Numbered from the stretch's first letter, positions 11,213 to 22,041 are shown. The stretch is DNA of 64,000 bases from Astropecten irregularis (GCA_963971285.1 OZ020256.1:4342501-4406500); one strand, 5' to 3'. Made by a program: numbers and translations. The notes: a model not told the origin generated them from the sequence alone.

Positions 11213-11360
11213 ACGATTTCACTAACAGTTTGCGATCATCGTTAAAGCCCAAATCCATCGCTAAATGGAAAAATGCTATGCAAAGTAGCGATCGCTTTTC
11301 CGTTAAGTTTTGGATTTGGGCTTTAGCGATGATCGCAAAGCGTTAGTGAAGTCGGTCGCT
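11213..11360. mobile_element. Foldback of about 148 bp
   Basis: Arms ATTTCACTAACAGTTTGCGATCATCG... and ...CGATGATCGCAAAGCGTTAGTGAA pair over about 40 bases; both arms also carry AAGCCCAAATCCA or its complement. Confidence 0.85.
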
Positions 11361-12724
11361 GAGGTCATTTCCAAGGTCGTGACCTCAGCTCTTGTAATAT
11401 TTATATCAGTGTCTTATAAGAGGACAGACGACCCATTATCGTTAACCTTTTCAGATGTGTTCTGTTTTTTAATACAGATGTTTGGTGGTTTTCAAGCAGA
11501 TTCGTGTCTGTGGTTTATGGTATAAGTCTGATGTACAGTCCTCTTGCTCATGTACATGTACACCAAGCCTGGTATGATTCTGTACAAACGATGACCGGGC
11601 TTGATTTTTTAATGCCATACTCTAATGTACAAAACGAATGAATTTTCTCCTGTAGCAAGCTTGGCACTTTCAAACCGAGTTATTTTTCTCAGTGAGAAAG
11701 TATTTGAATCGCACTATAATAAGGTGCAGGATATGTTCATTGAAAAACTTTTGGTGTTCGTGTGCAACATTTTGCTTATTCGGTCGATACAAACTGGATA
11801 AAACAGCCTTTTTAAACAAGGACAATGCGTTCTGATATGTCAGCAATTGCTAAATGTTATCTGTGTCATGAGCAAGTGAAAATGATGTTAACGATTTGGA
11901 AGAAAGAACAACTCCTTTTCCCCCTTTTTCTGTAAAATAGGTTGCAGATTTTGTCCCAGATTTGTGCACAAGTTGAGCAGCATCCTAATTGTTTGTTTAT
12001 TTTCTTGTCTGTAAATATCAGAATACAATGTGATGCATTTTAGCACAAGTGAACTTGTACTAAGCTCAAAAACAAAAATTTAACACATCAATCAATCGAT
12101 AAATATCAATATTCTTCGGTGTTTTGTAAATATAATGAATGGAAATTTATATCAGAGAAGCATATTCTGACAGAAATACTTGTTGAAAAAAAATGCAACA
12201 AATGAATGTCAGAAATTGGACGAAGTTTCATTGGACAACTATTGCTGTAGAACAACTATTGAGAATGTGCGTGGATATATGTATGTGTGTGTGTTATTAG
12301 CATGTGTGTGACTAGAAAAAAAAAATCACAACCTTGTATATTGATTAGCTCTCAAAGAATGTACAAGTCATTTGGGTTATTCTGCCGCAATTTGGCTTCA
12401 GAAATATTATTTTGTAAATAATTTATATATATATATATCATAATTATTTAATGTGGCTAATCAGAGAAGACTAAAAACAAAACAAAAATATTAATAATAT
12501 GTATTTATGCTGACGTAAATGTGGCGAAACAAATTATTTAAGATGCATAATTGTTTACAAGTATAAAGATGACATTGTTATATGACTGTTTTGGGTAATT
12601 TAATTTTATCTTAACATCGCTGTCAGAAAGTCCAGTTTCAATATTAAAATATTGTTGCACTACTTAAAAATAATGACCTGAAACGGGCATGGCCCCATAT
12701 TTCTGTTGCTACAACAGAAATCAG

Positions 12725-12925
12725 TTTTTCTGATAAAACGTAAAGAATGGTATTGATCTTACCCCGAGATCAAAACTGTTTTCGGTCTTTGTTTGACAAA
12801 TTTCTGGATAAATACACCATATCTGGCGGAAATATTTTAACAGTATGTTTCTACCAGCACCATATCTTGAAAGTTATATGTAAATCTGTGAACATTTCTG
12901 TTTGGATATTTCACCAATCCTGTTC
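12725..12925. mobile_element. MITE family A, diverged fragment
   Basis: Internal blocks TTTCTGGATAAATACACCAT, GTATGTTTCTACCAGCACCA and GTAAATCTGTGAACATTTCT match family A; the terminal repeat is degraded. Confidence 0.7.
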
Positions 12926-13121
12926 TGTACCTTTAACAAATGATGTTGGCACTAGCCCGTCCTGGTTATCAGAATCTTAGTGCCGGACGTATCAAAATCA
13001 ATCAATCTTGATCGAAGGATATTGAAAAACTGTGAAGTAATATTGCATTATGTTAAATGCTCCTTTGTCTAAGCCGGTTTTACATACATGTATTTGTAAA
13101 GATGACCTAATTGTAGCTGCA

Positions 13122-13133
13122 AATAAAAATAAA
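13122..13133 (+). terminator. Possible poly(A) signals for the MTUS-like gene
   Basis: Two overlapping AATAAA hexamers lie in an AT-rich region 4.2 kb past the stop codon. A hexamer alone is weak evidence. Confidence 0.25.
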
Positions 13134-13918
13134 CCCCTCCAAAGTTTTGGTTAAGGAAAAAGAGAAAAATAGGTGATTAATATCCATGTCGATCTTGTCC
13201 ATTCTCCTTCAAAAATTGCCAAGGAGAATCATAAGTTTCCATATTTATTTTATTATATCTGACAAAAAGAAACAAAAAGAAAAAATGATGGGATAAGAAC
13301 TGCGAAACCTTTCCCAAGATGCAGAGGCTGATTCTAAATCACAACAAGTGTACAAAAGTTATTATTTGTTTGTTTTTGTATTTTACTTTAAGTGTGCCTT
13401 GACTTAAAACCTCAGAAACTTGTGCATTGAAGGACGAACTACAAAAACATAGAAGAATACTGAATGATGTTTCTGTATGCACACCTATGTAATTTATCAT
13501 ATTTATATGTTTATTGGAAGTTATTCAGCGATTTGTTAAATTTTGTTTATATGTGCTATGTGATTTAATTTCATACCAAAAGTGTTTGTTGTCGAATGAG
13601 TTAACAGATGTTCATGTAGTTTTGTTGTTTGTTTTTTTATGGTGCTGTTCATTGATTTCCGTCTGAGTAATAGTAAAAGGTTATATTTAAATTATAAAAC
13701 CTTACAAATTATGATAGTTACCTATTACTATTAATGATAATGGATGTTCAAGAGTCTTTGTTTGTTTAGGGTGGTTTATACGGATAATTGTGAGGCCTTC
13801 TTGGCTGGGAACACACCTAAATTTGTCTTTATGTCTTGGATTTGGGTCAAGTTGGGCTAGCAAGACTCCATGCAATTTCTATGTTGGGCACAATAGCTAG
13901 GTCAGCCCTAGACACTCC

Positions 13919-14135
13919 TAGGGGGGTTAACGAAATAGCGGAATAGGCTCAGGCTCCAGCTCTGTCATCCATATGCTGAAAATACAGGTTGTTTATTTTC
14001 ATTGAAGCTAAAATCTCTGTTTTCTTGTTCAAAATAGAGTATCTACTTCAGAACTGCAGCCAAAAGTCTCTATTTTGATACCCGTTATCTCAGAATGGAT
14101 TCACTAAATTGACTCCGTTTCGTAAACGCCCCTAG
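13919..14135. mobile_element. Foldback family B copy
   Basis: Ends CTAGGGGGGTTAACGAAAT and CGTTTCGTAAACGCCCCTAG form the terminal inverted repeat. The interior matches the family. Confidence 0.87.
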
Positions 14136-15228
14136 AAAGTGCACCATGATGTATTGTGGCAGGTTTGGGGGCAATAAGCTCAAAGAAAGATTAAAAAGAA
14201 TAAATTAATGATTTGCTACCTATTTCAAGTCGACATGTTTTGAGTATTTTAAAAACATCTTTTTTCCCATTGTCAGATGACAGCAATTAAGAAATTATTG
14301 AACATTTCTCTGATACTTTTTCATGCAATACCTCATTTTAAATTCTCATAATTTGTTTAATTGTAGCAAATGTGTCATCTTTTTTAAAAGTAAAATTGGG
14401 GAAAGCATGGGTGTAAATTCTTTATTCAATTCAAAGATTTGTTCCATCTGCAGTCATATCTGTGCTAAACAGAATCCCTCCTCAGTAATTAAATTTATTT
14501 TCTAATAATTTTGAATTTTAAACTTGGATTAATTTTTAGACCAGATCTCCAGATAAGTAGCAAAATAATGTTATTTCCTTTTCTATAAGGATCACAAAAT
14601 ATAACTTGTAATGCATGCTTAATTACCACTAGCTTCTCTCCTTTTTCTTTGCCCTGTGAAATAATTTCAGTGTTGTGCAAATTATTTTGTTTTATTCAAA
14701 AGGAATTTTGTGAAAGGCAGTAAGCAGGGGCAGTAGAGTTGCAGTGTTGTAACAGATTCAAGTTTTCACAATTAATTTTTTTTTTATCATTGATGGTTGC
14801 CGATGTCAAGTTTGCTGCCCTCGCTCGTGTCGCATTTGAAACCAAAATTGCACAGTCGGAAAAATCAGCTTAAACGTAATGAAAATGGTGTATAAAGTCG
14901 GTCTGCCTGTAGAAATGTTGATTCGTTCGCTTTTGAAGAAATAGGACAATTCCTTTGGAAGAATTTAGACAATTGTCAGTATTCATATTCAAATGTCACC
15001 CATGACTCTGAGATGTTTTTTTTTCTCCCCTCAATGAACCTTTAAACCGTTAGAATATTTCTCGATTGAAAAACATCCTTAATAATAAAACCATGTTGTT
15101 CTACTACATGCATTGAATAAATGCCCATTCATTATCATCATCAGTGTTACCTTGAATTTAATTTGTTTATTTGTCAGTATTATTCAGTTGTCTGTGATAA
15201 TTGGTTGCTAGTTTTGTGTTTTCTTAAC

Positions 15229-15375
15229 TATGGGCATTTACGAAACAGAGGCTCAGGCTCCGTCTCAGGCTCCGGCTCCATTTCCTGAATCCATTCTTAA
15301 ATTACGGGCATCAAAATGGAGGCTTTTGGCTGCAGTTCTGAAGTTGATTCTCTGGTTTGAAAAAGAAAACAGGGC
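15229..15375. mobile_element. Foldback family B, left part only
   Basis: Begins ATGGGCATTTACGAAACAG and GGCTCAGGCTCCG, then runs into a G-rich sequence after GAAAAAGAAAACAGGG. The right end is missing. Confidence 0.8.
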
Positions 15376-16088
15376 ACCATTTTGTTCAAAGGGGAGGGGG
15401 GGGGCTGTAGACAATAAAGTGAGCATCATAAAGGCAATTCTTGTAAAATCAGGATTTAAAAAGGGAGGGGGGCACCTGGGAGAACACATTGACTTCAAGT
15501 TGGTGGGAGGGGGGAGAGAGAATGCACAAGTTTTGCAAATTATATGCAAATTACAATCCCAATATTTTGTGAGTTAAATAGTCAGTGATGTCATCTTCTC
15601 CAACCCAACTTGTTTAAGTTGTTTTTTGTTTAAATCCTGAATGTCTTTCCATGAACTTACAGGGAATTTAAATCTGCAAGTGCCAAACCATTTCTATTAG
15701 TAAATTTTGCCCTTTTTATGTGTATATTCTAAGTTTCAATAAGTTAATTTCTCTTTTCGCTATCCACCCCCCACCCCCCAACCCCCCCCCCCCCCTTGGT
15801 CCTATAGGATGTTAATTTGATTCCAAAATACGGCTGGAAACTTGATTTCTTTTAACGAATTCCCTGGCAAAAATTTAAAGAAAAAATCATTGCTTGGCAC
15901 CACAATCAAGTTGCCTTGCCGGGATTTTTAAAAGTTCATATACACTAATGAGGGCGCCCTTCAACTTTTGTCAAAGAACAAAACAAACTATTGGTGGCGC
16001 CCTTTAAGGACACCCCCATCGGCCCTTTAATTTGTCAATGCTGTGGATTTTATTGACAAAAAATCAGTCGATTTTTGACTCTCCGGTT

Positions 16089-16125
16089 ATGATTGGAAAC
16101 ATTGTGCTACAAACAGTACCTGAGG
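16089..16125 (+). CDS. COMMD6: COMMD6 exon 1 (predicted start)
   Basis: ATG at 16089 opens 12 codons (MIGNIVLQTVPE) and ends in phase 1 at a near-perfect donor, GAGG|gtaagt. The next exon needs exactly one base to complete its first codon (G|GA, Gly). The start is inferred: it was chosen because of the phase match, the consensus donor and the resulting family-typical length of about 200 aa. No transcript evidence. Confidence 0.6.
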
Positions 16126-17132
16126 GTAAGTACACGTTCATGCTAATGCAACTTTTATAATGATAATTTATCTTAAAATGACATTATTGACCTTGGGAAG
16201 TTGGGAGACTCTACTGGGCCTACTGCAGGAGTTCTTGAACTTGTTCAACGAGTAGATCCCTATAGTGTTACTGTAGTGTTAGTCTAGCTCCAGGCCAAAC
16301 TCACTGTCCATGACCATGTCCAACAAATGTTTAAAAAAGGCTTTACCTGTGAGGCTGTGTACCGGATCCTCATTCACCTGCAGTGAAAAAACCCAAATAA
16401 GCAGCTGAGTTTGTGCTGAAGCAAACCTTCCCTTGTTGTTTTGTTTTGGCAAGATATCTTGCTCTTCAAAAAAGTCACGCACTTTGCCAGCATTTGTATG
16501 AAGTAAGCCTATTTTCCCAGTGAAAAACTGTAGTACAGTGTGTATATGCATCTGAAAAAAAACCTGATGATGGCATTTAACAACAGTAGATTTCACAGAC
16601 AAATAAACCAATAGATCACCAGTAGTGGGCGCTAGACAGTGACAACAAAAAATTGTGGGCAAAATTTAAGTCCATATAAGATATAATAAAGTATACATGC
16701 TATAATAACTGCATGATGGTCGCACAGAATCTGTACAATACACACACGTACAGTAAAGCTATGCGATGGCCTTGCGCTAACCTTTTTTCCTGGCTAGCCC
16801 ACCAGTCCAGCTTACATGTACTTTAGATTTAACTTGCCCGATAAGAGATGTTAGCCGGTATATAAGTTGATCCATACCTATATGTATGTAGGTCCTTACT
16901 TTTTTTACTAGCCCACTGGTCAACCAAGGAAGTGAGTCTAGGAAGCCCGGAGTGGTTTTTGCTAGACATTGTACGCCGGGCTAGTACTATTTCGAGCCCT
17001 TTACTCTGTTACAGTACCACACCATTGTTTGGAGCAGTCCTTGTACAAGTTTATATCTATGGTATTAGCTATCCTCTCACAAACCGCCTCTGTCCATGAA
17101 TGATCCCATTCAGTTTGTTCTGTTTTTGCCAG

Positions 17133-17257
17133 GATTCACGGATGCCGCACAGCATCTGAACCGATTCCCACAGGATCTGCTAGCAGAGCTCTGCCATGAA
17201 GTCATTGCATTCCTCAAGTACGTCAAAGGACAAGTCAGTGCTGCTCACTTTTGTGGG
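17133..17257 (+). CDS. COMMD6: COMMD6 exon 2 (HN domain)
   Basis: The acceptor ctgtttttgccag enters in phase 1; the donor is TGTGGG|gtaaga, phase 0. It encodes residues 13-54, including HLNRFPQDLLAELCHEV, a helical segment typical of full-length COMMD6 N-termini. Confidence 0.85.
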
Positions 17258-17389
17258 GTAAGAGAGAAACGTGGCTATGAAGTAGAGAACATACAATACA
17301 GTCCATTTAGCCTATAGGTCATTTTGAGCGATGTATGTACCAGATTGGGGCAGGTTTGGTTGGAGTAAACTACCTCCCTGTTATTCTAA

Positions 17390-17900
17390 TCATCAAATAA
17401 CCACAAGGGAAACTGACTGAATTTTTTTAAGTCATTGAAAAGTGAACAAAGAATTGACTGGAGCGGGATTCGAACCGGCGACCTCCTAAACACCGTACAG
17501 GTGCTCAACCAACAGAGCCATCCAGCCCTACGTTGGTGTTGACCCCAATATTCAATTATCTGTTCGTTTGGCAGTCAGAAGCCATGAAACCACGCACACA
17601 CCGCTGTACGGTAAAAAGCTGTATCCTCTTTGAATGATCACCCATGTACCGTTCCCAGGTTGCAGGTTTGCTGCGTGTATCATTGAAATGATCCCTGGGG
17701 TATGGCGGTGTGTGCGTGGTTTCATGGCTTCTGACTGCCAAACACTAACACTGTCTAACGCTCTCATGGGAAATATAATCATCAAATAATCATAAGGGAA
17801 ACTGACTGAATTTTTAAGTCATCGAAAGGTGAACAAAGAAAAATTGACTGGAGCAGGATTCGAACCGGCAACCTCCTGAATACCGTACAGGCACTCTACT
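17390..17900 (-). repeat. tRNA-like element cluster (three pieces)
   Basis: A minus-strand tRNA-like copy (GGATTCGAACCGGCGACC is the B-box side) at 17455-17545, a plus-orientation body fragment at 17612-17745 and another minus-strand tRNA-like fragment at 17780-17900. All lie in the COMMD6 intron after exon 2. Confidence 0.75.
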
Positions 17901-18154
17901 GGTTCTTTGTTCACCTTTCAATCTTTTGGGAAAGTTTTAAATTGACGTGTAGTTAATACAGATGATTCACAAAAGTACGCCTTCAAGTGTTTGCCAATTA
18001 CAATGTACGGAATTTGTTGACCTAGTGCGCAGAGCCACTTGGTCACAGGAGGGATAGTAAGTTACAATGAGTTTGGTGAAATCGACCCCATGCCCTCTAA
18101 TTCAGTATTGGTCCTTTTTATTCACCGTGCCAAATCTTTCCTTCTGTGCTGTAG

Positions 18155-18231
18155 AAACTTGAAGAAGCTGATGTTGAGATAACCGAGCAGGCCGCACAAG
18201 GAGCCATCAATGCCCTCACATACCTGTTCAG
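18155..18231 (+). CDS. COMMD6: COMMD6 exon 3 (HN domain)
   Basis: The acceptor is ttctgtgctgtag; the donor TTCAG|gtcagt leaves in phase 2. It encodes residues 55-79 (KLEEADVEITEQAAQGAINA and on), amphipathic helix. Confidence 0.85.
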
Positions 18232-18491
18232 GTCAGTCGAGCAACTGAGATGATCAACCACATCGATTTCAGGAAACACTATGATTAATCATAAATGTGA
18301 ATCGATCTAAATTGCCAAGCAAAGTGTGATGTCATGATATCATGGTGATCTTGGCAAACCCATGTTTAGATAAATCCTCAGAGTTTGGTGAAATCCAGCC
18401 AAGGTCCTAGAGCACTCCATGTCTATACACGCTGAACTTGGCCGGTGGTCCAGGACTTAGCTGCTGGTGAATGTATCATGAGCACCCTATG

Positions 18492-18640
18492 AATAGGGCT
18501 CCGCGCTCAAGCTATTTATAGAATACGCCCTTTATACCGACAGCTATAGTTAAAATACCCAGATGTTCGGACAAATTTCACAACGTTTACGTGTAAGTAA
18601 ATTGGGCAACGTGCGACTTGTTTGTCCAAACATCTGCGAG
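18492..18640. repeat. Dispersed repeat, copy 1
   Basis: Shares GCTATTTATAGAATACGCCC, TGACAGCTATAGTT-type, GATGTTCGGACAAATT and CACAACGTTTACGTGTAAGT with 52569-52709. TGTTCGGACAAA and TTTGTCC(A/G)AA form an internal inverted pair. Confidence 0.8.
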
Positions 18641-18719
18641 AAGGAAGATTAAGGTCCTGACTTTACAGATGTTTCTCAAAGTCCCTGATATTGTACTTTC
18701 TTCTCGTGCTCTCATACAG

Positions 18720-18831
18720 GTCAGCAGCGAGGGCGAAGGTGTCAGCGGAGGACCTTGTGAAGGAACTGAAACAGACGCTGCTGTGGTCAGACAGCAGTCT
18801 CAGTGTCATCAAACATGTGTGGTCAGAACAG
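18720..18831 (+). CDS. COMMD6: COMMD6 exon 4 (HN domain)
   Basis: The acceptor ctctcatacag completes AG|G; the donor is GAACAG|gttagt, phase 0. It encodes residues 80-117, including AEDLVKELKQTLLWSD and IKHVWSEQ. A foldback transposon starts nine bases past the donor site (see 18841-18955). Confidence 0.9.
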
Positions 18832-18840
18832 GTTAGTAGT

Positions 18841-18955
18841 AATGGGAGACTTTGGAGAAACGGTCTTCAAGTCAACACTGCATGCGCACGCAATTGTGAG
18901 CATGCGCGTGTTGTTTTGCACGTGCGTGCGTGCGTGCGCTGTTGACTAGAAGTCT
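18841..18955. mobile_element. Foldback MITE, GGGAGACTTTGGAG family, copy 3 (truncated)
   Basis: The left arm is intact and starts nine bases after the COMMD6 exon 4 donor. The right arm stops after CTGTTGACTAGAAGTC, so the terminal CTCCCATT is lost. Confidence 0.85.
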
Positions 18956-18984
18956 TGAAAATTGACCGCCTTACTCTGGAGCAG

Positions 18985-19165
18985 GATTGAGATTTTCCAA
19001 CCTGAGATAAAAACTCACTCCTCAAATTAGAAGGTTCGAAGTGTGAACTGACACTGGGTTGAACATGGGGTTGAACAATTTCATTTCAACGCGGGGTGAG
19101 AATGGAGTTCTCCCCGGGTTGAGTTATACCCGGGTTGAGAGCTTGAAGTGTGAAAAGTCCTTATG
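18985..19165. mobile_element. Foldback family F fragment
   Basis: Contains CCGGGTTGAG, TATACCCGGGTTGAGAG and the right end GAAGTGTGAAAAGTCCTTAT; the left end is missing. It lies in the COMMD6 intron after exon 4. Confidence 0.6.
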
Positions 19166-19297
19166 GGAGTTAACATAGACCAAACACAAGTCAATGAATT
19201 TGCAAAGGTATCAGAAAGAGAGTAGAGTAGAATGATGGACCAATGCTTTATACCCATTTTTGTTTTTACGCCTGTTGTATCTCGATGCTTAATGCAG

Positions 19298-19504
19298 GGC
19301 CAGGCCCTGATCTCAACAGGTCTGGACAGCCAGCTCCTCAGCGTGGGCCAGATCGTTGACATGCACTGGAAGCTTGGTGTCGCTATGACCTCTGACACAT
19401 GCCGCAGCCTCAACTCCGCCTTCGTTGTGATGTCGCTCAAGGTAGCCGATCCCTCGGGCCAGGTGACTACAAAGTCCTTTGAGATGACCGTCGCTGAATT
19501 TAAG
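19298..19504 (+). CDS. COMMD6: COMMD6 exon 5 (core of COMM domain)
   Basis: 69 codons, phase 0 to 0; acceptor gcttaatgcag, donor TTTAAG|gtgaga. It encodes residues 118-186 and holds the diagnostic blocks GQIVDMHWKLGVAM, SDTCRSL, VADPSGQV and KSFEMTVAEF. This exon alone identifies the gene as COMMD6. Confidence 0.95.
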
Positions 19505-19529
19505 GTGAGAAGCCAAATGGGGCTATAAA

Positions 19530-19869
19530 CTATACAGTAATTTGAGCATACAATTTTGAATGGCGCCCTCTTTTTATTAAAACAAGAAACTGCGGCGGTG
19601 TCAATATATTATTTTGTACACCGCCAATCATCTTTTATTGAAATCTGGGAAGCTGGAAAGCTAATCATGAGCAAATGACCGGTTGGGAAATCTGGGAAAT
19701 GTTGTCCATGGCAAATAGTCTTCTAACTCCGTGTTTCTTTCAGGAATAAATTGAGCACAATGCACCAAGCTGGAGTTGTTGTGCATTAAGATCGATAAAC
19801 ACTACCACAGTTTCTTGTTTTAATAAATAGAGGGCGTCATTGAAAACCGTGTGCTCGGATTACTGTATA
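19530..19869. mobile_element. Element with about 75-bp terminal inverted repeats in the COMMD6 last intron
   Basis: The left arm has TATACAGTAATTTGAGCA, then AATGGCGCCCTC, then TAAAACAAGAAACTG; the right arm carries the same blocks inverted (CAGTTTCTTGTTTTAATAAA, GAGGGCGTCATT, TGCTCGGATTACTGTATA). No ORF; non-autonomous DNA transposon. Confidence 0.85.
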
Positions 19870-20040
19870 AGAAGGTTGTGTTGGAGAAGCATCCAAGATC
19901 ATGGACTAAGGATCAGTCTAACTGGTAGACCATAGAGTAGTCACTGTCTTGGACTACAGACCAGTCTCTGTCTCGGTTCCATAGACTAGTCTTTGGGACC
20001 AGAGACCAGTCTAGGACTCAAACTAAATTTTTGTAGTCAC

Positions 20041-20160
20041 TCTCCTGAGGACGAACAGAGCACACTGTTCGGAACGTCGAGATAATACCAATGCTTCTTC
20101 TCAGAACCACACACTCTCACAGAAGAGATTACATGGTGTCACCGCAAACCTACCTTCTTT
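20041..20160 (+). ncRNA. Hammerhead-ribozyme-like motif in a dispersed repeat, copy 2
   Basis: Order: TCTC, CTGAGGA, stem GAACAG/CTGTTC with loop AGCACA, GGAAC, GTC, GAGA. TCTC pairs with GAGA as stem I, and CTGAGGA fits the CUGANGA core. GGAA in place of GAAA is off consensus, so activity is doubtful. The repeat ends with ATGGTGTCACCGCAAACC. Confidence 0.5.
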
Positions 20161-20691
20161 TAGACTAGATTTTGTCGTAGACCGTGGACCAACCCTTATT
20201 TTTAGTTTGTGTTTTGGCCTCATGATGAACGCTTGCCAATTAAGGTTAAGTTATGCCAGACATGACGAAGCAGACAACTTTAAATTAAAAGCATTTTCCA
20301 GCAGTTCAGTTGGGATGGATAACTGTTTCCTTTGGAGAGAATGAAGATATAACAGAACCAGAATAAAATTAGTTTTGTCCTCTGCAAAAGGCCATTTCTA
20401 TTTTATTTCTTGGTTTATTGGTTTAAAGATCACTTGTTTGTTTGAGATGTGCTGGCTTAAATTCAGAATTCTTGTGCTGAAAAAAAGATGTGGGGTTTGG
20501 AGCAACATCTAAGAAGTACTTTCTGTGCGGGAGAGGTTTGAGCTTCGAAGTCAACCAACAAACAAATTGTGTAACAATGAGTCTATTCCACGAACACAAT
20601 TCAGGCCGAGAGCAGAGGAGATTAATTCTACGGTTCCCATTTGATTATTCTTTTTCATTCAGTGTTTTTTGGTTTTGTTTTGTTTTTTCAG

Positions 20692-20742
20692 AATTTCTCC
20701 AAGCAAATGAGAGAGATGGCGGCCATGTTGGAGACGGTGTAA
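20692..20742 (+). CDS. COMMD6: COMMD6 exon 6 (terminal)
   Basis: The acceptor is a long T-rich tract (gttttgttttttcag); 17 codons end in TAA 20740-20742. It encodes NFSKQMREMAAMLETV, equivalent to the human C-terminus NFYRQFKEIAAVIETV. Confidence 0.95.
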   Translation, partial: NFSKQMREMAAMLETV

Positions 20743-20955
20743 GCCACGCAGATTTGTGATCACCACCTCGTCCTGATGAACATTGAAATATTTTTATATG
20801 TTAACCACTTCAGGACAGAGTTCCTGTGACTTTTCAGTACCGGTCCTTCCCTTTTGGAGAGATGTCATAACATCAATTAGCCTGTGCCATGCCGGTTTGT
20901 AGGGATTTCATCTCATTCATCCAACATCCCTCATGATGATAATCGCCTTGCTTGG

Positions 20956-21114
20956 AATGGACCGTTCCGGCTTTGCTCTTAAGCCCCGCCCACATGCATG
21001 TTTTACATACAGCATCTGAACGAGTTTGACCGAGGCTTTATTGGTCACCTGATTAAAAGGCGTCCTCCAATTGGTCAAAGCGCACAGTTGATTGACAGGC
21101 CGGAAGGGTCCATT
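20956..21114. mobile_element. TIR element (ATGGACC-TTCCGGC ends), copy 2
   Basis: Same ends and interior (TTTGCTCTTAAGCCCCGCCC, CACCTGATTAAAAGGCGTCC) as 5454-5600; 159 bp, in the COMMD6 3' flank. Confidence 0.88.
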
Positions 21115-21418
21115 GGCCAAGACAGCAAGTCTTGTATTCATACATCAACTATTCAGCTAAAACTTCTCAACTTTACTGCAAGCTTCTGGCCAATCCGCAA
21201 AAGGTGGAGATAACAATGACTTGCTTTGAATCATGTGATAAACCAAGCATGTTCAATTTTTCTGAAGATGAAACGATTTAGAGAGGCTGCTTGGCTGGAG
21301 ACTTTGCCAAGTAATATTGTATTCTGATCAAGGCTCGACCGAGAGCAGGCCATGCACAATCAACGTACATGTCAGTTGGGTTTTATTATTGAGCTGTGCT
21401 GAGCAAACCTTTCCTAGG

Positions 21419-21563
21419 GTCTATTTCACAAAACTCATCGTTACTTACTATCAATCGTAGGACTTATGAATGATGCATTGCTGCCCTATGTAGGATAGGC
21501 CCCCTCAGATTGGTTACCCTTCGTAACTTGAGTTACGATCAATCGAAGGGCTTCGTGAAAATT
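21419..21563. mobile_element. Foldback with (A)TTTCACAAAACTCATCG end
   Basis: The arms carry TCAATCGTAGGACTTATGAA-type and CGTAACTTGAGTTACGATCA-type sequence; related foldbacks are at 34901-35020 and 44770-44848. Confidence 0.7.
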
Positions 21564-21566
21564 ACC

Positions 21567-21682
21567 CCTGGGGCCGATTTCATAAAGCTCTGCGATGCGT
21601 CACATCTACGCCATGAGTCCATAGAGAAAGGATGCGTCTTAAACTCTGCGACGTGCGTAAGTTTTATGAAATCGGTCCCTGG
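21567..21682. mobile_element. Foldback GGGGCCGATTTCATAAAGCT
   Basis: The left arm GGGGCCGATTTCATAAAGCT pairs with the right arm TTTTATGAAATCGGTCCC. The centre contains CTCTGCGATGCGTC/CTTAAACTCTGCGACG. It lies directly beside the previous foldback. Confidence 0.8.
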
Positions 21683-22041
21683 TCTGATTAGCAATTTCCT
21701 GATTCTGATGATCATTATAAGTGAAGGAAATGTATTCAAATTATCTTGACTTTATAAAGTGATGCTTAGGAGAAAGATTACTAATGTCTCATTAATTTTA
21801 ACTTGATGTCTTTATTTTTTTTTTTATTTCACTTAACTTCTTGACTCTTGACTGTAGAGTTCACAGCTTTGACGTCAACAAAGTTTCATGTAGATGTAGA
21901 TATTCAGTAAGTTTCATCAAAATTCATGTAAATATTGAATGATGTTTCAAACCAAGAATTAAAAATGTGATTTATATAATAAGCAATTGTGTGAATGGAT
22001 TCTGTTTTAAACAAAGGGTAAGCTTTTTGCCACAGTTTTGG

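Larger units (their letters stand above)
8911..16088 (+). other. MTUS-like 3' UTR candidate and intergenic DNA
   Basis: No exon could be supported here. From about 11400 the sequence becomes AT-rich, and TGTAAATA (a Pumilio-type 3' UTR motif) occurs at 12010, 12125 and 12413. Two overlapping AATAAA poly(A) signals lie at 13122-13133, so a 3' UTR of up to about 4.2 kb is possible but unproven. The stretch also holds repeats listed separately: 8428-8528 lies just before it, then 9816-10047, 10433-10595, 11213-11360, 12725-12925, 13919-14135 and 15229-15375. The longer ORFs here run through repeats and are not believed. Confidence 0.4.
16089..20742 (+). other. COMMD6: Gene model: COMMD6, complete, six coding exons
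   Basis: Exons 16089-16125, 17133-17257, 18155-18231, 18720-18831, 19298-19504 and 20692-20742 join with consistent phases into a 202-aa protein. The C-terminal COMM domain (about residues 129-202) is close to COMMD6: VDMHWKLG, SDTCRSL, LKVADPSGQV, FEMTVAEF and a final AAMLETV; human COMMD6 has VDFQWKLG, SDTCRSL, LKVADHSGQV and AAVIETV. Residues 13-117 form the all-helical N-terminal (HN) domain typical of other COMMD proteins. COMMD proteins assemble into the hetero-decameric Commander ring with CCDC22/CCDC93 and Retriever, which recycles endosomal cargo; COMMD6 has also been linked to NF-kB control. The conserved Trp of the COMM domain is W141. Human COMMD6 (85 aa) lacks most of the HN domain; this gene keeps it. 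Confidence 0.92.
20743..22041 (+). other. COMMD6 3' flank with three foldback elements
   Basis: No coding exon is supported. An ATTAAA at 21958-21963 is a possible poly(A) signal. The stretch contains the 20956-21114 element (second copy of the one at 5454-5600) and two adjacent foldbacks at 21419-21563 and 21567-21682, so the 3' UTR, if it extends this far, is largely transposon-derived. Confidence 0.4.
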
